Source: an uncultured Lactococcus sp. (GTDB taxonomy: Bacteria > Bacillota > Bacilli > Lactobacillales > Streptococcaceae). Taken from it: a DNA stretch of 64,000 nucleotides. Below are positions 52,477-61,860 of the stretch, piece by piece. How positions within the stretch are numbered: the stretch's first letter is position 1; each line of letters starts with the position of its first letter. The notes under the pieces were generated by a model. It ran no database searches, was not told where the DNA came from, and saw nothing but the letters and a program-made list of their open reading frames with translations. A program made the translations under genes and the position numbers. The stretch is from positions 62,001 through 126,000 of the forward strand of contig NZ_CAKPUG010000005.1 in NCBI RefSeq assembly GCF_934191625.1, given 5' to 3'.

Positions 52477-52513
52477 TTCATAAAGAATTATTGAAGTGAT
52501 CTCACTTCCGAGA

Positions 52514-52540
52514 AACCTCACTATTGTGAGGTTTTTTTTG
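52514..52540 (+). terminator. intrinsic terminator after tuf
   Basis: AACCTCAC, TATT loop, GTGAGGTT and a long T run. Confidence 0.92.
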
Positions 52541-52570
52541 ATGGATTTCAGCAGAGTAGTTTGGATACAT

Positions 52571-52598
52571 AAAAAACTCCCCTTAGGGAGTTTTTTTT
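52571..52598. terminator. bidirectional terminator between tuf and DUF1831
   Basis: AAAAAACTCCC and GGGAGTTTTTTT. It serves the convergent minus-strand genes and backs up the tuf terminator. Confidence 0.85.
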
Positions 52599-52941
52599 AG
52601 GCTTCTTTTTTAATAAAAATATCGCGATCAACAAAGGCATCCATTTGGAAATAAAATTTTTCTTGGATAATTTCGCTAGCATTTTTAAAGATGTTAACAT
52701 TACGTAATCCAGATTTATCAGTAACAGATAGTTTAAATCCTGTTAAATCTGGATTAATAATAATTTTAAGGAGGAAGCCTTGCCCAGAATTAGGTACTTC
52801 TTCAAGGATACGTTTAAACTCAAAGTTACCAACTTTATTTTGAGAAAAAGTAGTGTCTTTTAGAGTAAATTTCTTAACTTTCGGTGATAATTCGTAGCTG
52901 TATTTGCAGCCCTCAAGTTTTTTTTCAGTAATAAAAGCCAT
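52597..52941 (-). CDS. DUF1831 family protein
   Basis: A 114-residue soluble protein of the DUF1831 family, found in Lactobacillales next to cysteine desulfurase genes. It has a mixed beta-strand pattern (CKYSYELSPKVKKFTLKD, NSGQGFLLKIIINPD) and no membrane segment or catalytic motif that I recognise. It starts 3 nt after the desulfurase stop, so it is in the same operon; a role in sulfur transfer or tRNA thiolation is inferred only from context. Confidence 0.85.
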   Translation of the reverse strand: MAFITEKKLEGCKYSYELSPKVKKFTLKDTTFSQNKVGNFEFKRILEEVPNSGQGFLLKIIINPDLTGFKLSVTDKSGLRNVNIFKNASEIIQEKFYFQMDAFVDRDIFIKKEA

Positions 52942-52944
52942 CTT

Positions 52945-54063
52945 TTATAGTGCCCTTTCTTTTAGTGCTTTAACAAAAGTGTGAACTTCTTCTTCAGTAT
53001 TGAGTTCTGAAAAAGAAATACGTATATTTTCTTTAAGTTTTGGAGACTGACTTCCGTAGACTGCTTCGAGAACGTGGGAAGGATCAACTGTACCAGCCGT
53101 ACAAGCTGAACCAGTTGAAATTGCTACGCCTGCCAAATCAAGTTTTGCAAGCAATAAATCATGATTTTTTCCTGGAAAGCCAATATTAACCACATGTGGC
53201 ATATTAGGACCAAATTCATGTATATAATAATCGACACCTGAAAGACTTTCTAGAAGTGAAGCTCTCAAGTTTTCAACATGTGCATAATTATCGCTCATTT
53301 TGTCTGTAGCAAGTTCTAAGGCTTTTGCCATTCCCAAAAGTGAATGAAGATTTTCTGTACCTGCCCGTCGTTTTTCTTCTTGTTCACCACCGTGAATGAT
53401 ACTGTCAAATCTTAGTCCTGAACGGTGATAAAGAAAACCAACACCTTTGGGCCCGTGGAATTTATGACCGCTAGCTGAGAGAAAATCTATTTTTAGATCC
53501 GCCGGATACACAGGAATTTTACCCATTGTTTGTACTGAATCAACATGAAAAACAGCTTGATGATTTTCTAAAAGTTGCCCCACTTCTTTGATGGGAAGCA
53601 GTTGGCCCGTTTCATTATTCGCCATCATCATTGAAACGAGAATTGTATCCTCCCGCAGTTCATTTTCAATCAAGTAGGCAGGAAAAGAGCCATCAGATTG
53701 AGGTTTAACAAAAGTGACCTCAAAACCATGGCGTGTTTTCAAGTAGTCAAGTGCATTAAGTACTGAAGGGTGCTCTAAGGCAGTGGTGATAATATGATTG
53801 CCATTTTGACGATTGGCTAAAGCATAACCTACCAAAGCAGTAGAGTTGGATTCGCTTCCGCCAGAAGTAAAAGTAATTGTTCCAGGTGAAACTTGCAGAA
53901 CCCCAGCTACTGTTTCTCGTGCTTGACGTACGATTTGGCTCGCTTGGCGGCCAAAAGTGTGCGTACTTGACGGATTACCAAAGTTGTTCGCAAGGACTTC
54001 CGTCATGATATCCACAACTTCTGGTAGTATAGGAGTTGTTGCGGCATTATCTAGATATATAAT
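52945..54063 (-). CDS. cysteine desulfurase (IscS/NifS type) with apparent AUU start
   Basis: PLP enzyme that takes sulfur from cysteine for tRNA thiolation or Fe-S clusters. Family motifs: SGGSESNSTALVG, PLP lysine in SASGHKFHGPKGVG, catalytic Cys in GSACTAGTVDPSH. The conserved N-terminal strand IYLDNAATTP is encoded upstream of any ATG, GTG or TTG; the frame is closed by TAG further up. An ATT codon at 54061-54063 sits where the initiator belongs, 7 nt after the Shine-Dalgarno AGGA. I therefore start at ATT (372 residues). The alternative GTG 54015 would delete the strand. Confidence 0.85.
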   Translation of the reverse strand: MIYLDNAATTPILPEVVDIMTEVLANNFGNPSSTHTFGRQASQIVRQARETVAGVLQVSPGTITFTSGGSESNSTALVGYALANRQNGNHIITTALEHPSVLNALDYLKTRHGFEVTFVKPQSDGSFPAYLIENELREDTILVSMMMANNETGQLLPIKEVGQLLENHQAVFHVDSVQTMGKIPVYPADLKIDFLSASGHKFHGPKGVGFLYHRSGLRFDSIIHGGEQEEKRRAGTENLHSLLGMAKALELATDKMSDNYAHVENLRASLLESLSGVDYYIHEFGPNMPHVVNIGFPGKNHDLLLAKLDLAGVAISTGSACTAGTVDPSHVLEAVYGSQSPKLKENIRISFSELNTEEEVHTFVKALKERAL

Positions 54064-54515
54064 TGTTCTTTCCTCTCTTTCGAGTTTCTATTAAAAGTCT
54101 TATTTTAAGGGAGTTGTAAGATTATGTGAAGTAGTTCTCTTTAACAAATGTGTGTATTTCATTTATGTACTATATACGAATGCTTAATAATCGCAAGTTC
54201 CCATTATCTCTATATTACCATGTTTTAAATTTTTTTTCTGTAATTCGAACGCCTCCGTTAAATTTTTTAAGAAAAATATAGGTGAGTGAGTTGAAAAAAT
54301 TATTAAATGAAGTGCAGGAGATGAAAAAAGCCACCTAGGCAGAGAGGTGACTCTTGAAAGATGTATTAATTATATTATCGTTATCTGCCTATACCGATTA
54401 TAACACTGGGAAGCAGTAAAGTATAATTTTTTAAACGATATGGAACTATTTAAAAATGAAAGTTATAATAAATTTAAGAGAGGTGAGCAGCCATAAAGGA
54501 AAGGAATAAGAAGAG
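54064..54515. other. AT-rich interval between desulfurase gene and orphan membrane protein gene
   Basis: Apart from the small RNA and a very short frame (18 codons from GTG near 54285, ending TAG at the small-RNA terminator), I see no gene. The stretch is markedly AT-rich and could be a remodelled insertion site. Confidence 0.5.
54324..54405 (-). ncRNA. candidate small RNA of about 65 nt
   Basis: The minus strand has an extended -10 TGT-TATAAT (54397-54405), expected start near 54390. An intrinsic terminator GTCACCT, 8-nt loop, AGGTGGC plus T6 ends near 54325. The product of about 65 nt encodes nothing. The compact promoter-terminator layout resembles antisense antitoxin RNAs of type I toxin-antitoxin loci, but no toxin frame is recognisable on the opposite strand. 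Confidence 0.55.
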
Positions 54516-54890
54516 ATGGAATATAATTTATTGGGTATCTCAGCTTTAATTATAGTTATTTTAGGGCTGACATGGCTCAAGGATGGTGAAAAAATGGTCC
54601 CGCCATTGAAGAAGAGGATTGTGATTGATAGTGTAACAATAGCAATATTTTGGGGTGTTTTTGAGTTTTATAGTTTTTCAAATGTTAAAGTGTACAGTAA
54701 TGAAATAGAATTTGTCATCAACACTTCCTTGCTTTTTTTCTTTGCTCGAATGCTTCAACTCATTTGTCAGATTAACCCTTTATTTCAAGAGCTTTTTGTC
54801 TATCTCAAATCAAAAGGAATTACTCTTGAGGATAAAAAATTAAAAGATGAAACACATGAAGATGGAAAAGAGAATGAGAGAAGAAAGTAA
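54516..54890 (+). CDS. unknown small membrane protein
   Basis: I do not recognise this 124-residue protein. It has probable membrane helices at about 4-20, 36-53 and 67-88, separated by a basic loop (PPLKKRIVIDS) and a polar loop with KVYSNEIEF. The C-terminal tail of about 30 residues is highly charged (LEDKKLKDETHEDGKENERRK). Three helices would put the two ends on opposite sides. AAAGGAATAAGAAGAG precedes the ATG. It is the only plus-strand gene inside the minus-strand prs to desulfurase interval. A weak hairpin with T6 near 55003-55019 may end it. Confidence 0.6.
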   Translation: MEYNLLGISALIIVILGLTWLKDGEKMVPPLKKRIVIDSVTIAIFWGVFEFYSFSNVKVYSNEIEFVINTSLLFFFARMLQLICQINPLFQELFVYLKSKGITLEDKKLKDETHEDGKENERRK

Positions 54891-55024
54891 TCCTTTCCAA
54901 ATCTGTTAACAAACGACAACGTCATCGAAAAGAAGATATGGTATATTGTGTATGGCAAATCAAAATATCGATTAAAATTTCCTGAATGTTAAGTCTCGTC
55001 TTGCCAGCGTGGCTTTTTTCATAT

Positions 55025-55046
55025 AAAAAACCAGCGAAAAGCTGGT
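55025..55046 (-). terminator. intrinsic terminator after prs
   Basis: On the minus strand ACCAGC, TTTTC loop, GCTGGT and a T run. Confidence 0.88.
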
Positions 55047-55080
55047 GATGAGTGAATTGAAACTTAGCTCGGAGTAGACT

Positions 55081-56046
55081 TTAGTCTTGATTTTTATCAA
55101 ATTTGAAGAGTGGAGATACAGGACGACCTTCGTGGATACGAAGAATAGCATCTGCCATATGGTTATCTACGCTAAGGTATTTTACATTGTTAGGCTTACG
55201 ATTTTTAGTAGCTACAGAATCTGTAACGAGAACTTCACAAATCCCTGACTTTTCAAGTAAGTCAGCAGCAGTTTTAGTGAAAAGACCGTGACTTGCTACG
55301 GCATAAACATCTCCAGCACCTGCTTCGCGTACTACAGAAGCAGCATTTGAGAAGGTTACACCGGTATTGAGGATGTCATCAATGAGAATAACTTTTTTTC
55401 CTTCAACATTCCCAATGATATAACCATTTTCACGTTTTGCATCGTCATCTTCATAATCAACGATGGCAATAGGAGCTTCTAGATATTCCGCAAGGCTACG
55501 CGCACGTTTGATTCCTGAGTTTTTAGGTGCAACAACAACAACGTCATCGCCAGACAATCCTTGATTCATGTAATATTCAGCAAAAAGTGGAACAGTAAAA
55601 AGGTTATCGACAGGAATATCAAAGAAACCTTGAACTTGAACGGCGTGAATATCTAAAGTGAGTACACGATCTGCTCCAGCTTTGACGAGCATATCAGCTA
55701 CAAGCTTAGCTGTGATAGGTTCGCGACTTGAAGCAGTTCGGTCTTGACGCGCATAACCAAAGTATGGCATAACGATATTGACAGAATGTGCAGATGCACG
55801 GACGCAAGCATCAATCATAATCAACAATTCCCAAATGTTATCATTGACGGGACAACTTGTTGACTGGATAATATAAACATCATGATTACGAACACTTTCT
55901 TCCATGTTGATCATGATTTCTCCGTCAGAAAATTGTTTTGAAGTTACTTTCCCCAAAGGAACATCCATAATTTTGCTAATTTTTTCAGCCAATTCAGGAT
56001 TTGAGTTCAGTGAAAAAAGTTTAAGTTGTGCGTCAGAATAAGTCAC
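55081..56046 (-). CDS. prs: ribose-phosphate pyrophosphokinase
   Basis: Makes PRPP from ribose-5-phosphate and ATP for nucleotide, His and Trp synthesis. The 321 residues have [19 protein letters not shown]-type [17 protein letters not shown], the metal site [14 protein letters not shown] and the PRPP-binding loop [14 protein letters not shown]. The start is GTG (56046) after GGAG. It appears monocistronic. Confidence 0.97.
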   Translation of the reverse strand: MTYSDAQLKLFSLNSNPELAEKISKIMDVPLGKVTSKQFSDGEIMINMEESVRNHDVYIIQSTSCPVNDNIWELLIMIDACVRASAHSVNIVMPYFGYARQDRTASSREPITAKLVADMLVKAGADRVLTLDIHAVQVQGFFDIPVDNLFTVPLFAEYYMNQGLSGDDVVVVAPKNSGIKRARSLAEYLEAPIAIVDYEDDDAKRENGYIIGNVEGKKVILIDDILNTGVTFSNAASVVREAGAGDVYAVASHGLFTKTAADLLEKSGICEVLVTDSVATKNRKPNNVKYLSVDNHMADAILRIHEGRPVSPLFKFDKNQD

Positions 56047-56453
56047 AGTTTTTCTCCTATAATATTATGATATGTCTATTCTATCAAATTTGAGGGGGAT
56101 TGCATAGCACTATTTACGTGAAACTTTTCACGTTTTGTAGAGGAAGGTTAGAATAAAGAAAATTTTAAGAGACCATACTTAAAACGTAGTGGTGTCCTTT
56201 TAAAAATATATTGTATATGGCAAGTCAGGTGTTTTAGCTACCGCAGTTAAGGGTGGACATGGTAAAATAAGAGAAATAATATGTCTCAAGTAGGGATAAA
56301 ATAAAAATAATAAGAAGAAGGCCGTAACAAGTATCCAAAGAGGTAAAGTTTCTTAGGAGTCCTTTATTTACTGTGGAGCTACAGACAAAGCTCTACTTTT
56401 GTGGAGTATGGTTATAGTATACAGATGTGGCTTTTTTATATGGGGAAGAACAA
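56047..56453 (+). other. 407-bp intergenic region upstream of the ABC importer
   Basis: No gene is seen. A hairpin GTGGAGCT (56373-56380) / AGCTCTAC (56389-56396), followed by TTTTG, could be an attenuator. A -10 candidate TATAGT lies at 56413-56418 (weak -35). No cobalamin riboswitch core and no recognised iron operator was found by eye. Confidence 0.4.
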
Positions 56454-57401
56454 ATGAAAAAGAAGATATTAACAATATTTGGTCTACTGTTGGTAGTGGT
56501 CAGTTTATCATCATGTACAAGAGATAAACATAATACTCAAAAAATAAATCAAGCTAAAATTACAATTACGACACCTCAAGGTGAGAAAGTAAGAATTCCC
56601 CAAAATATTCAGAGAGTCGTGTCACTCTCTCCTGCAGTAACACAAGTGATTAATGATCTTGGACAAAAAGATAAACTTATTGCTGTAGATACTCAAAGTC
56701 CCAAGTATGTTAATGGCTTGGAAAAAGTGCAGCAGACAGATCTCATGAACTTGGATCTTGAAAAAATGATGGCGCTAAAGCCAGAACTTTTATTTGTGAG
56801 TGATTTGACCTTGTTCCAATCAGAAGCTAAAATCAAGAAACTAGAAGATAAAGGAACAGTAGTTGTCGTCCTACCCACAGAAAAGAATTTTAAAGAAATT
56901 GAAGATAATATACGCTTGGTTGCGACTACTCTAAATAAAAAAGAAAAAGGGGAGCAACTGGCTGGGCAGATGGAAAGAGATGTCGCTGCTTTTAAAGAAC
57001 AAGCCACAAGTATAAGACATAAGAAACGTGTGCTATTTGAAATTGCTGCCTCACCAGAAATTTACAGTATGGGAAAGGACACTTATATCAATGAGATGAT
57101 TGAAACAATTGGAGCTGAGAATGTTATGGCGAAAGAAACTGGAGCTATAAAAGTTTCAGAGGAAGCAGCAATTATGGCCAACCCAGATGTAATCTTAACA
57201 AATGTAGAATATGTGCCGGATCCTATTAACGATATTTTAAAATTAAAAGGTTGGGAAGAAGTCAAAGCAGTAAAAAATAAAACTGTATATTCTATTGATA
57301 ACGAAAGAAGTTCGCTTCCCAATCAACATATAGTACAAGCAATGACAGAAATGGCTCAAGCGGTATATCCTAATGAATTCAAAAATTTCAAACAAAAATA
57401 G
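56454..57401 (+). CDS. ABC importer substrate-binding lipoprotein (BtuF/FecB type)
   Basis: Binds a chelate outside the cell and delivers it to the following permease. The 315 residues have a lipoprotein signal peptide ending VSLSSC (Cys lipidation site around residue 21) and a class III binding-protein fold: RVVSLSPAVTQVINDLG near the N terminus and the long-helix hinge region. RVVSLSP and the lack of siderophore-specific motifs lean towards a cobalamin- or haem-type ligand, but this is not provable. ATG 56454 after GGGGAAG is used; the frame from 56427 is not. The end overlaps the permease gene by 29 nt. Confidence 0.85.
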   Translation: MKKKILTIFGLLLVVVSLSSCTRDKHNTQKINQAKITITTPQGEKVRIPQNIQRVVSLSPAVTQVINDLGQKDKLIAVDTQSPKYVNGLEKVQQTDLMNLDLEKMMALKPELLFVSDLTLFQSEAKIKKLEDKGTVVVVLPTEKNFKEIEDNIRLVATTLNKKEKGEQLAGQMERDVAAFKEQATSIRHKKRVLFEIAASPEIYSMGKDTYINEMIETIGAENVMAKETGAIKVSEEAAIMANPDVILTNVEYVPDPINDILKLKGWEEVKAVKNKTVYSIDNERSSLPNQHIVQAMTEMAQAVYPNEFKNFKQK

Positions 57402-58392
57402 ACCAACTATCATCGCTCTACTTTTGGTTTTTTCTTTAATAGCAATGCTTTTAAGTCTTCATGTAGGAAGTGCTCCGATATCGCTAGATGATTTAATGAA
57501 TCTTGTTTTGGGGAGAGAGGAGAGGTCTGCTGCTCTTTTGCAAAGTATCCTTATTGAGGTACGAATGCCTCGGATTTTGCTCAGTTTTCTTGTTGGCTTA
57601 GCTCTGGGGGCTAGTGGAACAGTAATGCAGTCCCTTCTCCAAAACCCCTTGGCTTCTTCGTATACTCTAGGGGTATCGTCAGGTGCTTCCTTAGGTGCTT
57701 CAGCTGTGATGCTATTGGGTATTAATTTTATGAGCACTTCTATTTCGATGAGCCTTGGTGGTTTCGCTTTTGGTCTTTTGACCGTTTTTATCGTTTTACT
57801 CTTTGCACAAAAATTTTCTCAATCACTAGATAATCAAACTATCATTTTAGTAGGAATGGTATTTTCTTTGTTTATCAATTCTTTTTTAACCCTAATGATG
57901 ACTTTTTCGCCAGATTATATGCAGCGTATTATTTTCTGGCAATTAGGAAGTTTTTCGGGTGCTTCCTGGGAAAATGTTCGGCTTCTCTCTGTACTCTTTA
58001 TTTTTAGTTTTTTCTGCTTGATTTACTTTCATCGTGAAATGGATATTTTGAGTTTTGGTGATACCTTTGCTCTTAGCCAAGGAGTAGAAGTTAAACGTAC
58101 GAAAGTTATTTTAATTGGGATATCAACCTTACTCACAGGAGCCAGCGTAGCAATGACAGGAGTGATTGGCTTTATCGACTTGATTGCACCTCATGTCGCT
58201 CGACGAATATTTGGTGCGACACATAAGTGGGTCTTGCCTAGTTCAGCGATTATTGGAGGCTTGCTCTGTGTACTTGCAGATACTCTGGCAAGAAGTATTT
58301 TTCAAGCAAGAGAACTACCAATTGGAGCGGTAACAGCTCTAATTGGTGGACCATTCTTCTGTTATATTTTCTTTAGAAAAGGACAAGTATAA
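57373..58392 (+). CDS. FecCD/BtuC-type ABC importer permease
   Basis: The membrane channel of the importer; 339 residues with about nine or ten helices. It has LGASGTVMQSLLQNPLASSYTLGVSSGASLGAS, TGVIGFIDLIAPHVAR (coupling helix to the ATPase) and the C-terminal ELPIGAVTALIGGPFFCYIF, all typical of the family. It starts inside the binding-protein gene. The ATPase gene follows one base after its stop. Confidence 0.93.
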   Translation: MNSKISNKNRPTIIALLLVFSLIAMLLSLHVGSAPISLDDLMNLVLGREERSAALLQSILIEVRMPRILLSFLVGLALGASGTVMQSLLQNPLASSYTLGVSSGASLGASAVMLLGINFMSTSISMSLGGFAFGLLTVFIVLLFAQKFSQSLDNQTIILVGMVFSLFINSFLTLMMTFSPDYMQRIIFWQLGSFSGASWENVRLLSVLFIFSFFCLIYFHREMDILSFGDTFALSQGVEVKRTKVILIGISTLLTGASVAMTGVIGFIDLIAPHVARRIFGATHKWVLPSSAIIGGLLCVLADTLARSIFQARELPIGAVTALIGGPFFCYIFFRKGQV

Positions 58393-58393
58393 A

Positions 58394-59170
58394 ATGTTAA
58401 AAGTTGAAAATCTAAAGGTTGAGTATTCAGGGAAAAGGATTCTTTCTGATATTACTTTTTCTGTCAAAAAAGGAGAAAGATTAGCAATTTTAGGGCCAAA
58501 TGGTAGTGGGAAATCAACACTTTTGAAGAGCTTAGCTGGATTGCTAAAATATCAAGGAAAAATTGAGCTCAATGAACAATCTTTGACCACATTAAAAAGA
58601 ATAGAATTAGCAGAAAAAGTGGCTCTTTTATCACAAAATACAACTGTATATTTTTCTTATTCCGTCTATGAAACATTGATGATGGGGTTATATACCCAAC
58701 TGAGAAAACGTTTCATGGCTGTAGCGCATGCTCAAGATAAGGCACGTGTGGCTCAAGTGATGGCGGCCTTGAATTTGGAGACGATAAAAGATCAACAGTT
58801 ATCGACACTTTCTGGTGGGCAATTGCAGCGCGTCTTTTTTGCTCGGACATTGTTACAGAATCCTCAAATTGTTTTATTGGATGAACCCAATAATCATTTG
58901 GATATCTATTACCAACTAGAAATGTTACGTAATATTGATAAATATTTTTCCCAAAATCAAATCATTATTGCTGTTTTTCATGATATTAATTTAGCCCTCT
59001 CTTTTTCGGAAAATATTTTAGTTTTACAGGAAGGGAAAATCTTAAATCATGGGAAAGCTAATGAAATACTTTCTAGAAGTTTTTTGGAGCAAGTTTACCA
59101 AACTGATATTTTGGATTATATGCTTGAAAAACATAAATTTTGGCATGAAATGGATAGAAAGCAAGAATAG
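58394..59170 (+). CDS. FecE/BtuD-type ABC importer ATPase
   Basis: Powers the importer. The 258 residues have Walker A GPNGSGKSTLLKSL, Q-loop ALLSQNTT, signature LSGGQLQRVFFARTLL, Walker B IVLLDEPNNHLD and H-loop VFHDINLAL. ATG 58394 gives MLKVENLKVEYSGK, the usual start; the longer frame from 58343 is inside the permease gene. AAAGGA lies upstream. It completes a binding protein-permease-ATPase operon. Confidence 0.95.
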   Translation: MLKVENLKVEYSGKRILSDITFSVKKGERLAILGPNGSGKSTLLKSLAGLLKYQGKIELNEQSLTTLKRIELAEKVALLSQNTTVYFSYSVYETLMMGLYTQLRKRFMAVAHAQDKARVAQVMAALNLETIKDQQLSTLSGGQLQRVFFARTLLQNPQIVLLDEPNNHLDIYYQLEMLRNIDKYFSQNQIIIAVFHDINLALSFSENILVLQEGKILNHGKANEILSRSFLEQVYQTDILDYMLEKHKFWHEMDRKQE

Positions 59171-59515
59171 TTTTTTGTTTAGCTGGTTATGCTGAAGAAG
59201 ACAAGAGGAAATCAGAATGCTGAGATACTTACAGTAAAACTGATTATTTTTATAAGAACAGGTTTTGAGCTGTTCTTTTTTAATAAAGAAGCATTAAAAA
59301 TATTCAAAATCCCCTTAAAAAGTGAGCGTTTTCTTTTATGAAGCTAAAATGCCAAAAACCGTTATAGATTGCTCTAATGAAGCTTTTTTTATCAACAAAA
59401 ATATAGTATAATGGGCACAGTGCTGTTCTAGACAAAAATGAGTTTACTTGTGAAAAGGAAATTGATTTTTGGATAGAAATGAGAAGCACAGAAATCTCGA
59501 AAAGTGGGAGAAAAC
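59171..59515 (+). promoter_or_regulatory. terminator and pnp promoter region
   Basis: The terminator AAGAACAG (59254-59261) / CTGTTCTT (59270-59277) plus T run ends the ABC operon. The pnp promoter -10 TATAAT lies at 59407-59412 with a poor -35. The untranslated leader is about 100 nt; no clear structure was seen. Confidence 0.7.
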
Positions 59516-61798
59516 ATGACAAAAGAAACTTTCAAAATGAATTTTGCAGGACGCGAACTTGTTGTTGAAACAGGTCAAGTTGCCAAGCAAGCTAATGGTG
59601 CTGTCGTCGTGCGTTATGGAGACACAACCGTACTGACCGCAGCGACGATGTCGAAAAAAATGGCACATGGTGATTTTTTCCCTTTACAAGTTAATTACGA
59701 AGAAAAGATGTATGCTGCAGGAAAATTTCCTGGAGGCTTTAATAAACGTGAAGCACGTCCATCGACTTATGCCACTTTGACTGCTCGCTTGATTGATCGC
59801 CCGATACGACCAATGTTTGCTGATGGATTTCGAAATGAAGTACAAGTAATCAATACTGTACTCTCTTATGATGAAAATGCGAGTGCCCGCATGGCAGCGA
59901 TGTTTGGAAGTTCCTTGGCACTAGCCATTTCAGATATTCCTTTTGATGGCCCGATTGCAGGTGTTGAAGTAGGTTATATAGAGGGAGAAATCGTCATTAA
60001 TCCCGATGTAGCGCAGATGCAACAGTCTGATCTAGAACTTGCTGTCGCTGGAAACATCGATGCGATTAATATGGTAGAGTCAGGTGCAAAGGAACTATCA
60101 GAAACAGTTATGCTCGAAGCCCTCCTCACAGGACATGAGGCAATTAAAGAGCTTATAGCTTTCCAAAATGAGATTGTAACCAAGGTTGGTAAGAACAAGG
60201 CAGAAGTTGAACTCTTGCGTGTGGATGAAACATTGAAAGCTCAAATTATTGCAGACTATAATAAAGATTTGCAGGCTGCTGTACAGGTGGAAGAAAAGCT
60301 TGCGCGTGAAGCTGCCACTCAAGCTGTCAAGGATTGTGTCAAAGCAGAATATGAAGCAACCTATGCTGAACATGAGGAGTTTGAGCGCATTATGCGTGAT
60401 GTTGCTGAAATTCTGGAGGGAATGGAACATACAGAAGTCCGTCGACTGATCACCGAGGATAAAATTCGTCCTGATGGGCGCAAAGTTGATGAGATTCGCC
60501 CTTTAGAAGCAGAAATCGACTTTACACCTAATACCATTACACATGGTTCAGCTCTCTTTACTCGAGGCCAAACGCAAGCCTTGTCAACCTTGACTTTGGC
60601 CCCGATGGGTGAAGCACAAGTCATTGATGGCTTAGATCTAGAATATAAAAAACGTTTCATGCATCACTATAACTTTCCGCAGTATTCTGTAGGAGAAACT
60701 GGCCGTTATGGTGCCCCTGGACGCCGTGAAATTGGACATGGTGCTTTGGGTGAACGTGCGCTTGAACAAGTTATGCCATCAATAGAAGAGTTTCCTTATG
60801 CTATACGCTTAGTCGCGGATGTACTGGAGTCGAATGGTTCTTCATCTCAGGCTTCCATTTGTGCAGGGACATTAGCCTTAATGGCCGGGGGAGTACCAAT
60901 CAAGGCACCTGTAGCTGGTATTGCTATGGGCTTGATTTCAGATGGCTCCAACTATACTATTTTGACTGATATTCAAGGGTTGGAAGACCACTTTGGGGAT
61001 ATGGATTTTAAAGTTGCTGGTACACGCGAGGGGATTACAGCTTTACAAATGGATATCAAAATTTCAGGCATAACTGCCGAAATTTTGGCAGAAGCATTAG
61101 CGCAAGCGAAACGCGCCCGTTTTGAAATATTAGATGTGATTGAAGCAACGATTTCGGAACCACGTCCAAACCTTGCACCATCAGCGCCAAAAATTGATAC
61201 GATTAAAATTGATGCAGATAAGATTAAAGTTGTTATTGGTAAGGGCGGAGAAACAATCGATAAAATTATCGAAGAAACAGGTGTCAAAATTGACATTGAT
61301 GAAGACGGACTTTGCTCTATCTTTTCACCTGATCAGGCAGCTATTGATCGTGCGAAAGAAATCATTACAGAATTGGTCCGAGAGGCTAAAGTGGGTGATG
61401 TATATGAGGCCAAGGTTGTAAGAATCGAGAAATTTGGAGCATTTGTGCATCTTTTCGGTCATACTGATGCGATGGTACATATTTCAGAACTCGCATGGGA
61501 ACGTACGAATAAAGTAGAAGATGCTTTGAAGCTTGGAGATGTGGTTAAGGTTAAGATAACAAAAATTGATGACAAAGGACGGGTTGATGCGTCAATACGT
61601 GCTTTATTAGAAAAACCAGAAGGTTATGTGGAACCTGAACATAAACCACGAGAACGCCGTAACGGGAAAAATGGCAATGGAGGCCATCGTAGTTATCATA
61701 AAGAAAAACTATCTGGTCCTAAGCTTGAGCATCGTGAACGCAAAGCTTTAGAGATAGATGAAGAATTTCCAGAATTATCAACAATTCGACCAGAATGA
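59516..61798 (+). CDS. pnp: polyribonucleotide nucleotidyltransferase (PNPase)
   Basis: A 3'-to-5' phosphorolytic exoribonuclease. The 760 residues comprise two RNase PH domains, an alpha-helical linker, a KH domain ([19 protein letters not shown]) and an S1 domain ([21 protein letters not shown]), then a basic tail rich in Arg, Lys and Gly (about 705-745). The second PH domain carries [24 protein letters not shown] precedes ATG 59516; the frame start at 59504 is not used. Confidence 0.97.
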   Translation: MTKETFKMNFAGRELVVETGQVAKQANGAVVVRYGDTTVLTAATMSKKMAHGDFFPLQVNYEEKMYAAGKFPGGFNKREARPSTYATLTARLIDRPIRPMFADGFRNEVQVINTVLSYDENASARMAAMFGSSLALAISDIPFDGPIAGVEVGYIEGEIVINPDVAQMQQSDLELAVAGNIDAINMVESGAKELSETVMLEALLTGHEAIKELIAFQNEIVTKVGKNKAEVELLRVDETLKAQIIADYNKDLQAAVQVEEKLAREAATQAVKDCVKAEYEATYAEHEEFERIMRDVAEILEGMEHTEVRRLITEDKIRPDGRKVDEIRPLEAEIDFTPNTITHGSALFTRGQTQALSTLTLAPMGEAQVIDGLDLEYKKRFMHHYNFPQYSVGETGRYGAPGRREIGHGALGERALEQVMPSIEEFPYAIRLVADVLESNGSSSQASICAGTLALMAGGVPIKAPVAGIAMGLISDGSNYTILTDIQGLEDHFGDMDFKVAGTREGITALQMDIKISGITAEILAEALAQAKRARFEILDVIEATISEPRPNLAPSAPKIDTIKIDADKIKVVIGKGGETIDKIIEETGVKIDIDEDGLCSIFSPDQAAIDRAKEIITELVREAKVGDVYEAKVVRIEKFGAFVHLFGHTDAMVHISELAWERTNKVEDALKLGDVVKVKITKIDDKGRVDASIRALLEKPEGYVEPEHKPRERRNGKNGNGGHRSYHKEKLSGPKLEHRERKALEIDEEFPELSTIRPE

Positions 61799-61805
61799 TA
61801 AAAGG

Positions 61806-61834
61806 AGGAAGGCGCAGTATAATGCGCTTTTCCT
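61806..61834 (+). terminator. hairpin after pnp
   Basis: GGAAGGCGCA (61807-61816) pairs with TGCGCTTTTCC (61823-61833) with one bulge and a G-T pair. The following sequence is only moderately T-rich, so termination may be partial. Confidence 0.55.
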
Positions 61835-61843
61835 ATAGATTTT

Positions 61844-61852
61844 TGCTATAAT
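61844..61852 (+). promoter_or_regulatory. cysE promoter, extended -10, probably leaderless
   Basis: TGC-TATAAT at 61844-61852, then 8 nt to ATG 61861 (2 nt to the in-frame ATG 61855). No Shine-Dalgarno is present. Confidence 0.65.
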
Positions 61853-61860
61853 AAATGAAT

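Noticed and set aside
56047..56453. Cobalamin riboswitch upstream of the Btu-like importer
   Set aside because: I could not find the conserved B12-box core (GCCACTG-type) or the other conserved helices in this interval.
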